A stretch of 8,843 nt of DNA, taken from contig SCUH01000333.1 of assembly GCA_004298295.1 (NCBI GenBank), positions 1 to 8,843 on the forward strand. Reading direction: 5' to 3'. Origin of the DNA: Betaproteobacteria bacterium (GTDB lineage: Bacteria; Pseudomonadota; Gammaproteobacteria; Burkholderiales; SG8-39). A program made the translations under genes and the position numbers. Of the stretch, positions 1-5,852 are shown in pieces (positions within the stretch are counted from its first letter, which is position 1; each line of letters begins with the position of its first letter). The notes below the pieces were generated by a model, which had not been told where the DNA came from, did no database searches, and saw only the letters and a program-made list of their open reading frames with translations.

Positions 1-1
1 C

Positions 2-1219
2 ACGGTCGCCAAGCAGGAGGCGCTGGTGTCGGCGAGGTTCGAGCTGTTCCGGCAGGCGCTGGCGAAAAGCGGCGCGCTGAACGGCAAGCTCGACGAATTC
101 ATCGGCCAGCTCGAGCGCGATTTCCGCCTCGAGCAGTTCCTGATCCAGCTGGCCGATCTGGAGGAGGTCTGCGGCCGCAACGCAGAGGGCACGCGCTTCG
201 GCGAACACGCCGCCGGCGTGACGCGGGCGCTCGGCGAACTGTTCCGGCGCCTGCGCGAGGACTCGCCGGCGCTTTTCATCCCCAACGCCAAGCGCAAGAG
301 CGATTTCTTCCGCGACATCGCGGGCGCGCAGTACCTGGCGCTCGGCGAGGCGGTGGCGAAGGACGCGGGCGTGCGCTACGACCTGCTGTTGAATGTATAT
401 GACCGCTCGATCATCGAGGTCGAGAACCGCGAATACGGCGATGCGATCAGCCGCAACCTGATGGCCGGCATGGGGCGCACCTTCAAGGCGATGCCGGAGG
501 CCGCGGCGCGCGGCGAGCAGATCCGCGCGCCGATCCAGGGCGTGCTGGACACGGTGCTGGAGGAGACTTACGTGGTCGGCACGGGCTACGGCCGCGCGCG
601 CCTGCCGTTTTCCAAGGAGCACGTGCGCTCGGAGATCCTGTGTCACGGACTGGGCGCGCATGTCATGTACCCGCACACCGCTACGGTGCTCGATATCGGC
701 GGCCAGGACACCAAGGCGATCCAGGTCGACCGCGCGGGCATCGTCGAGTCGTTCCAGATGAACGACCGCTGCGCCGCCGGCTGCGGGCGCTACCTCGGCT
801 ACATCGCCGACGAGATGAACATGGGGCTGCACGAGCTGGGGCCGCTCGCCATGAAAGCCACCAAGACCGTGCGCATCAACTCGACCTGCACCGTGTTCGC
901 CGGGGCGGAGCTGCGGGACCGCCTTGCGCTCGGCGAGAAGCGGGAAGACATCATGGCGGGGCTGCACCGCGCCATCATCCTGCGGGCGATGTCGATCCTG
1001 GCGCGCTCGGGCGGCGTCCGCAACGAGTTCACCTTCACCGGCGGCGTGGCGAAAAACGAGGCCGCGGTGAAGTCGCTGCGCGAGCTGATCTTCGACAACT
1101 ACGGCGAAATGACCATCAACATCGACCCCGACTCGATCTACACCGGGGCGCTCGGCGGCGCAACTTTCGCCTGGCGCGCGGTGGTCGAGGAAGGCAAGGT
1201 CGTGGAGGCACGGGCATGA
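2..1219 (+). CDS. bcrA: Benzoyl-CoA reductase subunit A (ATPase/activator module), 5' end cut by window
   Basis: BcrA-type subunit of class I (ATP-dependent) benzoyl-CoA reductase, cytoplasmic. With BcrD it couples ATP hydrolysis to electron transfer from ferredoxin to the catalytic BcrB/BcrC half (family knowledge). The frame is open to the left edge, so the true start lies outside; a GTG at 26 is the first internal start-like codon. 405 residues are visible, and the known subunit (about 48 kDa) suggests roughly 30 are missing. ASKHA-family signatures, numbered from the codon at nt 2: TGYGR at 194-198, DIGGQDTK at 231-238, RCAAGCGRY with Cys257 and Cys261, STCTVFAGAE with Cys296, FTGG at 345-348. 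Cys257 and Cys296 are 39 residues apart and fit the two ligands each subunit gives to the interfacial [4Fe-4S] cluster. The first ~190 residues are a long helical-looking extension absent from short activators such as HgdC. The stop overlaps the bcrD start (ATGA). A 2-hydroxyacyl-CoA dehydratase activator is less likely given this extension and the BcrD/ferredoxin neighbours. Confidence 0.93.
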   Translation, partial: TVAKQEALVSARFELFRQALAKSGALNGKLDEFIGQLERDFRLEQFLIQLADLEEVCGRNAEGTRFGEHAAGVTRALGELFRRLREDSPALFIPNAKRKSDFFRDIAGAQYLALGEAVAKDAGVRYDLLLNVYDRSIIEVENREYGDAISRNLMAGMGRTFKAMPEAAARGEQIRAPIQGVLDTVLEETYVVGTGYGRARLPFSKEHVRSEILCHGLGAHVMYPHTATVLDIGGQDTKAIQVDRAGIVESFQMNDRCAAGCGRYLGYIADEMNMGLHELGPLAMKATKTVRINSTCTVFAGAELRDRLALGEKREDIMAGLHRAIILRAMSILARSGGVRNEFTFTGGVAKNEAAVKSLRELIFDNYGEMTINIDPDSIYTGALGGATFAWRAVVEEGKVVEARA

Positions 1220-2046
1220 TCCATACCATCGGCATCGACATCGGCTCGGGGGTGGTGAAAACGGTCCTCTTCCGTGACAACACCTGGGTCGCGAAGCGCA
1301 GCGAGCGCATCCGGCGGCGCGACCCCATGGAGCTGGCGAAGCTCGGCTTCGACGAGGTGCTCGAGGAGGCGAAGCTCAAGCCCGCGGCCGTCGCCTATAC
1401 CGCGACCACCGGCGAGGGCGAAAACGTCAAGTTCGCCACCGGGCACTTCTACTCGATGACCACGCATGCGCGCGGCGGCATTTTCCTCAACCCCGAGGCG
1501 CGCGCGGTGGTGGACATCGGCGCGCTGAACGGCCGCGCGATCTGGGTCGACGAGCGCGGCAAGGTGCTGTCCTACAAGATGACCAGCCAGTGCGCCTCCG
1601 GCTCGGGGCAGTTCCTCGAGAACATCGCGCGCTACCTGGGCGTGGCGGTCGAGGAGATCGGACCGCTGTCGTGCACTTCGCAGAATCCCGAGAAGGTGAG
1701 CTCGATCTGCGCCGTGCTCGCCGAGACCGACGTCATCAACATGGTTTCGCGCGGCATCCCCACGGCTGACATCCTCAAGGGCATCCACCTTTCGATGGCC
1801 TCGCGCCTGGCGAAACTGCTCAAGGTCACCGGGATCACCAAGGGCTTGGCGCTGCTCACGGGCGGGCTGGCCCTCGACGAAGGCCTGCTGGCCGCACTGC
1901 GCGAGGAGCTGGTGAACGAGAAGATCACCGGCCTCACCGCAACCAACCACCCGGAATCGATCTACGCCGGGGCGATCGGCGCAGCGCTGTGGGGCGGGTT
2001 CCGGCACGGTAGACTGAAGGAACTGCAGCAACGCGCAGCCGCCTAA
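1216..2046 (+). CDS. bcrD: Benzoyl-CoA reductase subunit D (ATPase/activator module)
   Basis: 276-residue BcrD-type subunit, complete and of usual length (about 30 kDa). It pairs with BcrA so that the heterodimer holds one [4Fe-4S] cluster and two ATP sites, the entry point for electrons into benzoyl-CoA reductase (family knowledge). Visible motifs: phosphate-1 loop GIDIGSGVVK near residues 6-15, second loop DIGALNGRAI near 100-109, QCASGSGQF with Cys126, SSICAVLAETD with Cys165, adenosine loop LLTGG near 218. Cys126 and Cys165 are 39 residues apart, the same spacing as in BcrA. The start is the ATG overlapping the bcrA stop, with GGAGG at 1204-1208 (7-nt spacing). The frame is open much further upstream through bcrA, but that part is an out-of-frame shadow, and starting at the GIDIGS loop matches the family. 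Ferredoxin follows after 11 nt, so the genes are almost certainly one transcript. The second loop reads GALNGR where BcrA has GGQDTK, a usual asymmetry between the two chains. Confidence 0.93.
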   Translation: MIHTIGIDIGSGVVKTVLFRDNTWVAKRSERIRRRDPMELAKLGFDEVLEEAKLKPAAVAYTATTGEGENVKFATGHFYSMTTHARGGIFLNPEARAVVDIGALNGRAIWVDERGKVLSYKMTSQCASGSGQFLENIARYLGVAVEEIGPLSCTSQNPEKVSSICAVLAETDVINMVSRGIPTADILKGIHLSMASRLAKLLKVTGITKGLALLTGGLALDEGLLAALREELVNEKITGLTATNHPESIYAGAIGAALWGGFRHGRLKELQQRAAA

Positions 2047-2057
2047 GGAGAGCCCTC

Positions 2058-2303
2058 ATGGCCCTGATGATCAACGACAACTGCACGGCCTGCGACGCCT
2101 GCAAGCCGGCCTGCCCGAACGAGGCGATCGCGGTCGGCGATCCGATCTACGTCATCGATGCATTGCGCTGCACCGAGTGCGTCGGCGCGCACGACGAGCC
2201 GCAGTGCAAGCTGGTCTGTCCCGCGGACTGCATCGTGCCGAACCCCGACTTCGAGGAAACGCCCGAGCAGCTACAGGAGAAGTATCAGAGCCTGCACGGC
2301 TGA
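2058..2303 (+). CDS. fdx: 2[4Fe-4S] ferredoxin (Allochromatium-type), electron donor to benzoyl-CoA reductase
   Basis: 81-residue soluble low-potential ferredoxin. Cluster-I cysteines follow CxxCxxCxxxCP (Cys9, 12, 15, 19). The second set is Cys38, Cys41, Cys50 and Cys54 followed by Pro, with an 8-residue insert between Cys41 and Cys50, plus an extra Cys58. A charged C-terminal stretch after residue 65 should form a helix. The long insert and C-terminal extension define the Allochromatium vinosum-type ferredoxins, the class used by benzoyl-CoA reductases of facultative anaerobes such as Thauera aromatica (family knowledge). The start is ATG at 2058 with AAGGAG at 2045-2050 overlapping the bcrD stop (7-nt spacing). 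Its position as the last gene after bcrD supports the role of direct donor to the BcrA/BcrD cluster. Generic annotation would call it a YfhL-like 4Fe-4S protein; context favours the benzoyl-CoA pathway. Confidence 0.93.
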   Translation: MALMINDNCTACDACKPACPNEAIAVGDPIYVIDALRCTECVGAHDEPQCKLVCPADCIVPNPDFEETPEQLQEKYQSLHG

Positions 2304-2310
2304 CGCGGTA

Positions 2311-2327
2311 CGCGGGCGCTGCCCGCG
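2311..2327 (+). terminator. GC-rich hairpin after the ferredoxin gene, likely operon end
   Basis: Perfect 7-bp inverted repeat CGCGGGC-GCT-GCCCGCG with a 3-nt loop, starting 8 nt after the ferredoxin stop. A short TTTT occurs about 12 nt later (2339-2342), too far for a textbook intrinsic terminator. The hairpin may act with Rho or protect the 3' end. Confidence 0.45.
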
Positions 2328-2376
2328 GGTCAGCAGGGTTTTCGCCCGCTGAACACTCTCCCCCGCAGGACGCCGG

Positions 2377-2422
2377 TGTACGTCCGGCAATGGGGCCAGC
2401 GCCGAATGTACGTCCGCGTACA
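2377..2422. repeat. Direct repeat TGTACGTCCG x2 (30-bp period), second copy part of an inverted repeat
   Basis: TGTACGTCCG occurs at 2377-2386 and 2407-2416. The second copy continues into CGTACA, giving the perfect inverted repeat TGTACG-TCCG-CGTACA (2407-2422). Three helical turns between copies would suit a dimeric regulator on one DNA face, but no regulator is known here. The element could also be remnant or RNA structure. Confidence 0.4.
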
Positions 2423-2505
2423 GACTGCCGCTGCCGCGGGGAACACAATTCGCGCACCGACGACATGCGGCCGAAGTGACGGCCGCCGCGAAGCGAACCT
2501 GCCAC

Positions 2506-2515
2506 GACACGTGTC
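2506..2515. promoter_or_regulatory. Perfect palindrome GACACGTGTC just before a small ORF
   Basis: Ten-bp perfect palindrome ending 3 nt before the ATG at 2519, where a ribosome-binding site would normally lie. It could be an operator, or it could hide translation initiation in a hairpin; chance is also possible. Confidence 0.25.
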
Positions 2516-2518
2516 CCG

Positions 2519-2689
2519 ATGAAACCCCGATTCACGGACGAGCACAGGTATCCGCGACGTTACGTGCGCGCTGAATTCACCGATGTCGCGAAAACCTGGG
2601 CCGCAGCGCGCAAGAAACTCGGCGCGGACAAGCCACAGCCCGAGTGCAACGTGCTCAAACTGCAACAGCCTGCAGGAGCGAGATCATGA
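2519..2689 (+). CDS. Unrecognised 56-residue basic protein, overlaps DUF883 gene
   Basis: Short ORF of 56 residues starting MKPRFTDEHRYPRRYVRAEF and ending in QQPAGARS. I do not recognise the family. The composition looks protein-like: aromatic and charged residues are mixed in the first half, an Ala/Lys helix (TWAAARKKLG) lies near residues 27-36, and a single Cys is near 44. There is no signal peptide or membrane segment, and the predicted charge is strongly basic. Its TGA at 2687-2689 overlaps the ATG of the DUF883 gene (ATGA), the same coupling seen at bcrA-bcrD, which argues for real co-translation. Weak points: no clear Shine-Dalgarno precedes ATG 2519, and the palindrome GACACGTGTC lies at that place. 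It might be a small partner of the membrane protein or a translated leader. Confidence is moderate and rests on overlap and composition only. Confidence 0.5.
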   Translation: MKPRFTDEHRYPRRYVRAEFTDVAKTWAAARKKLGADKPQPECNVLKLQQPAGARS

Positions 2690-2949
2690 GCCTGATCACC
2701 GACAGCGAAAACCTGGTGAAGAACGTCGCGACAGCCTCGGGCGACGCTTTGGCGGCGACGCGCAACCGGTTCGGCAGGAAGTTGCGACGTGCCAGAGCGA
2801 CGCTGGAAGACGTGTCGCAGCCGGTGCTCGAGCGAACCCGGCAAACCGCCGCCGCCGCGGACGATTACGTGCGCGGCAACGCCTGGACCGTCATCGGTGT
2901 CGCGGTTGCACTCGCAGCCCTGATCGGCTTTCTGAGCGCAAAGCGTTAG
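2686..2949 (+). CDS. DUF883 / ElaB-YqjD-YgaM-type tail-anchored membrane protein
   Basis: 87-residue protein: charged amphipathic N-terminal part (about 1-63, probably coiled-coil or helical) followed by YVRGNAWTVIGVAVALAALI, a single C-terminal membrane segment near residues 67-84 ending in AKR. This layout matches the DUF883 family (E. coli ElaB, YqjD, YgaM). Members sit in the inner membrane, and YqjD and ElaB are linked to stationary phase, ribosome association and stress tolerance (family knowledge). The exact role here is not known. The start is ATG 2686 with AGGAG at 2674-2678 (7-nt spacing); an in-frame ATG at 2644 has no good site and would add 14 poorly fitting residues. It overlaps the upstream 56-residue ORF by ATGA and converges on the M48 protease gene with 10 nt between stop codons. 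Confidence 0.82.
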   Translation: MSLITDSENLVKNVATASGDALAATRNRFGRKLRRARATLEDVSQPVLERTRQTAAAADDYVRGNAWTVIGVAVALAALIGFLSAKR

Positions 2950-2962
2950 GCAACGGTGCCTA
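2947..2962. terminator. Small hairpin spanning both convergent stop codons
   Basis: TAGGCA-ACGG-TGCCTA is a perfect 6-bp stem with a 4-nt loop. Its left arm begins with the TAG of the DUF883 gene and its right arm ends with the complement of the TAG of the M48 gene, so it could act in both directions. No T-tract is seen on either strand. A second stem, CGCGG-N7-CCGCG (2964-2980), lies just right of it inside the M48 gene. Confidence 0.35.
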
Positions 2963-3742
2963 TCGCGGCTGCAGACCGCGGCGCACCTGATCGCGCCGCA
3001 GTTCTGCGATCACTCCCGCGATGATCTGCTTGCGTACCAGGGCGGCATCGTGGGTGTCCCCCGCCTGCCCGACCTCCGGGGTTTCGAGTTTCGCCAGCTT
3101 GTCGAATAGTCCCAGAGCCTTTGGCACATCATATGCGGAGGCCAGGAAAATGGCCGCCCCGACCCGGTCCGCCTCACGCTCCTGCTGCCGCGCCTCGGGT
3201 TGAAACACGGCGACGTAGGAATCCTTGGCGAAAAACTCGACCAGGGCCGCGCGCGCGGTAGGCAGTTTGTCCTTGCCGACGAAATCCGCCATGAACGCGA
3301 GCTTCGCCGCAGCGTGCCCGGCGAGAACATGGGCCGCCTCGTGGGAAAAGATCAGGGCGAGCTCGTCGTCGTTGAGTTGCAGCCGGCGCACGAACTTCGC
3401 GTCCACGAGGATCACCGCCCCGGGGAACGCCGCGGCACCGAGGCCGAAGTCGTCGATCAGGATGGCACTCCAGGAGGACCTGGCAAAACGCGAATCGATG
3501 GCGGCCGCGGCAGCGCCAACCGCGTCCATGACGGTGTCGACGCGTGCGTTCAACACCGGGTCCTTGTCGAGCGTGCGGTCCTTCAGCGCCTGGCGCACAT
3601 AGCCCGCGGCGAGCCCCTTCCAGGCCGCCGCTGCCTCCGCTTCCGGATAGGCGGCCGCGCTTTGCGCCCTGCCATCCGGCGGCAGTTCGGCAAGGCAAGC
3701 TCCACCGAATAGCAGTAGCACCACTGCGACGCCAGTCCTCAA
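2960..3742 (-). CDS. M48-family zinc metalloprotease, exported
   Basis: 260-residue peptidase-M48-like protein. The N-terminus has one Arg, a hydrophobic run and LAELPP, fitting a short Sec signal peptide cleaved near residue 18; the cysteine at 16 lacks a proper lipobox, so lipoprotein status is doubtful. The zinc site is visible: SHEAAHV with His134, Glu135, His138, and downstream EREADRVG with Glu188 and Asp192, the third-ligand motif of M48 enzymes. Family relatives are periplasmic proteases such as BepA/LoiP, which clear misfolded outer-membrane proteins; the substrate here is unknown. No C-terminal TPR region is present. The start is TTG at 3742, the only start-like codon between the upstream stop and the signal peptide. 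A G-rich GGGGGGAGG lies only 2 nt before it, an odd spacing. It is the last of three - strand envelope genes, 124 nt after the L,D-transpeptidase gene. Confidence 0.85.
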   Translation of the reverse strand: MRTGVAVVLLLFGGACLAELPPDGRAQSAAAYPEAEAAAAWKGLAAGYVRQALKDRTLDKDPVLNARVDTVMDAVGAAAAAIDSRFARSSWSAILIDDFGLGAAAFPGAVILVDAKFVRRLQLNDDELALIFSHEAAHVLAGHAAAKLAFMADFVGKDKLPTARAALVEFFAKDSYVAVFQPEARQQEREADRVGAAIFLASAYDVPKALGLFDKLAKLETPEVGQAGDTHDAALVRKQIIAGVIAELRRDQVRRGLQPR

Positions 3743-3773
3743 GGCCTCCCCCCGCGTATCCGTAGGCTCCCGT

Positions 3774-3783
3774 GTTGATCAAC
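3774..3783. promoter_or_regulatory. Palindrome GTTGATCAAC upstream of the M48 gene
   Basis: Perfect 10-bp palindrome 32 nt upstream of the M48 start, in the 124-nt gap after the L,D-transpeptidase gene. It is a candidate operator implying separate control of the protease; there is no other support. Confidence 0.2.
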
Positions 3784-3866
3784 GACGGGACGCCGTTACG
3801 CAGGAAGTATGTCCCTTTCATCCCCGCGCCACTATGCATTATGGCCGCCTCGACTGCAGACAGGCG

Positions 3867-4616
3867 CTATTGGCCGGTTCGGCGCAAGTGGGGAGTGCGT
3901 GCCTGGACTGCGGATGGCTGTTGCTCTCGTTGCTCGAGATCGTGGAGACCGAAGACCTCACGCGCCGACAGGGTTTCCGGGAGCACGTAGACGATTCCGT
4001 CGCTCCCGGAAAACACTGGGCTGACCACCTGCTCGTAGAAACGCGCCGGCACATTGATGCAGCCATAGGATATGCGGTTGTCGAGAGGCGTCGGGGTCGC
4101 GAGACGCTGGAGGCGACGCTCCTCAGGCCGGGTCGTTATAACGCGGTGAAGCGATACGCCTGCTTCGTAATCGACCCACACGACGTCCTCGCCGCGGGTA
4201 CTCATGCCGCGTCTGGCCACGAACCGGCCGGCCGGGGTGGTGCGGGTTTCAGGCGGCATGTCGGAGAGCTCCCGGTCACCGATCCCCGGGACGGTGTGAT
4301 CACCGCGTGCCACGCCAAGCAGTGCGGGGGCCGCGCCCTGGATCCGCCCGCCGGCGTCGAAAACGAAAACCCGCGCGTTCGACTTGTCGACGATCACGAA
4401 CGGCAGGCCGGCATTGTTGTCCGTCTCGACGACCCAATCCGCAAGCTGGCGCACGTCGCGGGAAGCCCGGACGCGCGCGAAATCAGTGCGCTTGGCGACC
4501 GTTGCGGCGTTCGACTGCGGCGTTCGGGTCCATCTTGCGCCGTCTTCCGATGCGATCGACCCAGCGGGCAGCAAACCCAGACCCAGGGCGACGATTGCGA
4601 TGCGACGCGTCTCCAT
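3867..4616 (-). CDS. L,D-transpeptidase (YkuD domain), exported
   Basis: 249-residue exported protein. METRR followed by a hydrophobic stretch ending GSIAS is a Sec signal peptide cleaved near residue 23. The catalytic YkuD signature is ISYGCINVP with Cys186 as nucleophile; His157 in SLHRV is the likely partner. YkuD enzymes form 3-3 peptidoglycan cross-links or attach proteins to peptidoglycan in the periplasm through a Cys-acyl intermediate (family knowledge). The His-Cys gap is 29 residues, longer than the usual ~18, because RPEERRLQRLATPTPLDN is inserted; I believe this occurs in a proteobacterial subgroup with SYGCINVP. No peptidoglycan-binding domain is present. The start is ATG 4616, chosen because the signal peptide begins there; the upstream frame is open to 4871 but is antisense shadow. 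The ribosome site is weak. It lies 80 nt downstream of the glycine-rich gene on the same strand. Confidence 0.86.
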   Translation of the reverse strand: METRRIAIVALGLGLLPAGSIASEDGARWTRTPQSNAATVAKRTDFARVRASRDVRQLADWVVETDNNAGLPFVIVDKSNARVFVFDAGGRIQGAAPALLGVARGDHTVPGIGDRELSDMPPETRTTPAGRFVARRGMSTRGEDVVWVDYEAGVSLHRVITTRPEERRLQRLATPTPLDNRISYGCINVPARFYEQVVSPVFSGSDGIVYVLPETLSAREVFGLHDLEQREQQPSAVQARTPHLRRTGQ

Positions 4617-4639
4617 ACAGCCGGGCTGCGCCGCCTGCT

Positions 4640-4670
4640 GCGGGGGCACCTCTGGTTCGGGCGCCCCTGC
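4640..4670 (-). terminator. Possible hairpin between glycine-rich and L,D-transpeptidase genes
   Basis: GCGGGGGC (4640-4647) faces GCCCCTGC (4663-4670), an 8-position stem with one imperfect pair and a 15-nt loop. It lies in the 80-nt gap after the glycine-rich gene. Without a T-tract it may be a weak attenuator or 3' end stabiliser rather than a full stop. Confidence 0.25.
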
Positions 4671-4696
4671 AGCTGGCGTTGAGGCGCAAGGCGTGC

Positions 4697-5524
4697 CTAG
4701 TTGCGGTCCCTTCTGGCCGGGCGGATGATTTCCGCCGGAGCGGGTGCCGGAGCTGCCGTCGCGGCTGGCGGGGCAGGTGGCTCCCCGGCTTGCGTTGGTG
4801 CCGGTTGCGGCGGGGTGTCGGCAAGCGCCAGTTTGATGAAGCCGGGGCCGCCCTGGGCACCGACCTGGCAATCGCCGATTGCGCTGACGCTACGGCCGCC
4901 GCCGCCCAGATCACCGACTCTCGCCGCCGGGGTCATGTTTCCGTCCACGGCTGGACCGGGAGTACGTCCGGCTGAAGCCACCGGGTAGCTCTGCGCGTAG
5001 CTGCCGTCCCAATATTCGGCGCGAGGAAATCCCGCGATGGTCTGGCCGGTATAAGCCTGAGACAAAGCTGTCGGTGCCCCATCGGCCCCACGTCCGCCCA
5101 GCTCCTCGGTGAGGCACGGTTGTCCACCCTTGCCGCCGGCACCCATCGTCAGCCGGTAGACGCCGGGCGAGAGGTAACGCGTGCCTTTGAACGGAACCGC
5201 GTCGGCCCCGTCGAATCCCAGACCGGTCCGAATTGCGCTTCCGCCGGAGCCGCCGCCGCCGCCGGACAGCTCGACGTTGTAGTTGCCCTCAACGAGTTGC
5301 GAGCTGGCCAGGTCGGGCGCACCGCCGGGCCATGACGCTTTCGGCACCACAGTGATGAAACATTGCTGATTCGGCGTGTCGAGGGTGGGATTGACGATGG
5401 TGTACGCGCCTCGAGATCTGTCGAAATTCGTCGTCCCGCATTGCGCGTCCGTCGTATTCTGCGCGAACGCAGGAATGGCCGCAGAGCAGGCCAGGGACAT
5501 CAGAGCCAGTTTTCCAGATTTCAT
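4697..5524 (-). CDS. Secreted glycine-rich protein with Pro/Ala-rich basic tail
   Basis: 275-residue exported protein of unknown function. Residues 1-21 form a signal peptide ending IPAFA before Gln22. The mature part has four cysteines (29, 55, 137, 219), possibly two disulfides. Residues 80-95 read GNYNVELSGGGGGSGG, followed by SPGVYRLTMGAGGKGG (119-134), GGRGADGA, GDLGGGG (204-210) and a closing GPGFIKL. This alternation of Gly runs with YxVxVGxGG-like strands resembles the glycine-rich domains of phage tail adhesins and some surface proteins (recalled pattern, not verified). Residues 238-263 are Pro/Ala-rich, and the end is basic (RPARRDRN). The start is ATG 5524 with GGAGG 5 nt before it; ATG 5536 overlaps that site. 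It heads the - strand trio before the L,D-transpeptidase and M48 protease, so a surface or cell-wall-associated role is plausible but unproven. Confidence 0.72.
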   Translation of the reverse strand: MKSGKLALMSLACSAAIPAFAQNTTDAQCGTTNFDRSRGAYTIVNPTLDTPNQQCFITVVPKASWPGGAPDLASSQLVEGNYNVELSGGGGGSGGSAIRTGLGFDGADAVPFKGTRYLSPGVYRLTMGAGGKGGQPCLTEELGGRGADGAPTALSQAYTGQTIAGFPRAEYWDGSYAQSYPVASAGRTPGPAVDGNMTPAARVGDLGGGGRSVSAIGDCQVGAQGGPGFIKLALADTPPQPAPTQAGEPPAPPAATAAPAPAPAEIIRPARRDRN

Positions 5525-5852
5525 TTTTGCCTCCATGAGAGTCGGAAATCGCGCGCGGGTCGAGTCTGAAGGGGATCCAGGTCGAACGCAGGCCGATCGT
5601 ACGCGGGCGCGGCACGCCGGTATGTCGGACGCCGGGAGCCGCATTTGTGCGAATCTGTCCTACAGGGCAATGGAGCTGCAATGACGCCGACCTCAGCTCG
5701 ATGTGCGAGCGCCGCGCGTGGCCTACCGCTTCGCGTCCCCGGTTCCTGTCGGACAAATGCCTACAGCAGTCGGTGCGGAGCGCCTATACGCCAGCGACGT
5801 TTCGGTGCCTAAGATGGACGCCACCACCACGCGCATGGAACGAGAGGCGAAC
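5525..5852. other. 328-nt divergent intergenic region with inverted-repeat elements
   Basis: Lies between the - strand glycine-rich gene and the + strand 61-residue gene, so it should hold both promoters. No coding frame is convincing. The clearest structure is CTGTCGG-N7-CCTACAG at 5746-5766. Related half sites are TGTCGGAC at 5623-5630 and CTGTCCTACAG at 5655-5665. No -35/-10 pair could be assigned safely. Confidence 0.5.
5746..5766. promoter_or_regulatory. Imperfect inverted repeat CTGTCGG-N7-CCTACAG, candidate operator
   Basis: Arms CTGTCGG (5746-5752) and CCTACAG (5760-5766) match as an inverted repeat at 6 of 7 positions around a 7-bp AT-richer spacer. Half-site-like copies occur at 5623-5630 and 5655-5665. 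The layout suits a dimeric regulator about 90 nt upstream of the 61-residue gene. The regulator is unknown. Confidence 0.4.

Larger units (their letters stand above)
2304..2518. other. Non-coding stretch between ferredoxin operon and next unit
   Basis: No convincing coding frame is visible here; open frames are short and arginine-rich shadows. It holds the hairpin at 2311-2327, a 10-bp direct repeat (2377-2386 and 2407-2416, exactly 30 bp apart), an inverted repeat at 2407-2422 and a 10-bp palindrome at 2506-2515. This is where the promoter of the small ORF/DUF883 unit should be, but I cannot fix -35/-10 boxes with confidence. Confidence 0.5.

Noticed and set aside
1138..2031. 297-codon open frame on the - strand
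   Set aside because: Antisense to bcrD; composition is shadow-like (His/Arg/Ala/Gly) and it has no motif.
3740..3821. - strand peptide starting MKGTYFLRNGVPSLINTG before the M48 gene
   Set aside because: It looks protein-like for about 30 codons but then runs out of frame into the M48 gene and has no ribosome site, so I treat it as chance or a remnant.
3834..4682. 282-codon open frame on the + strand
   Set aside because: Antisense to the L,D-transpeptidase gene, whose signal peptide and SYGCINVP motif are clear; the + frame shows no family features.
4962..4972. Third GTACGTCCGGC copy matching 2378-2388
   Set aside because: It lies inside the glycine-rich coding region and a single 11-mer match is easily chance in GC-rich DNA.
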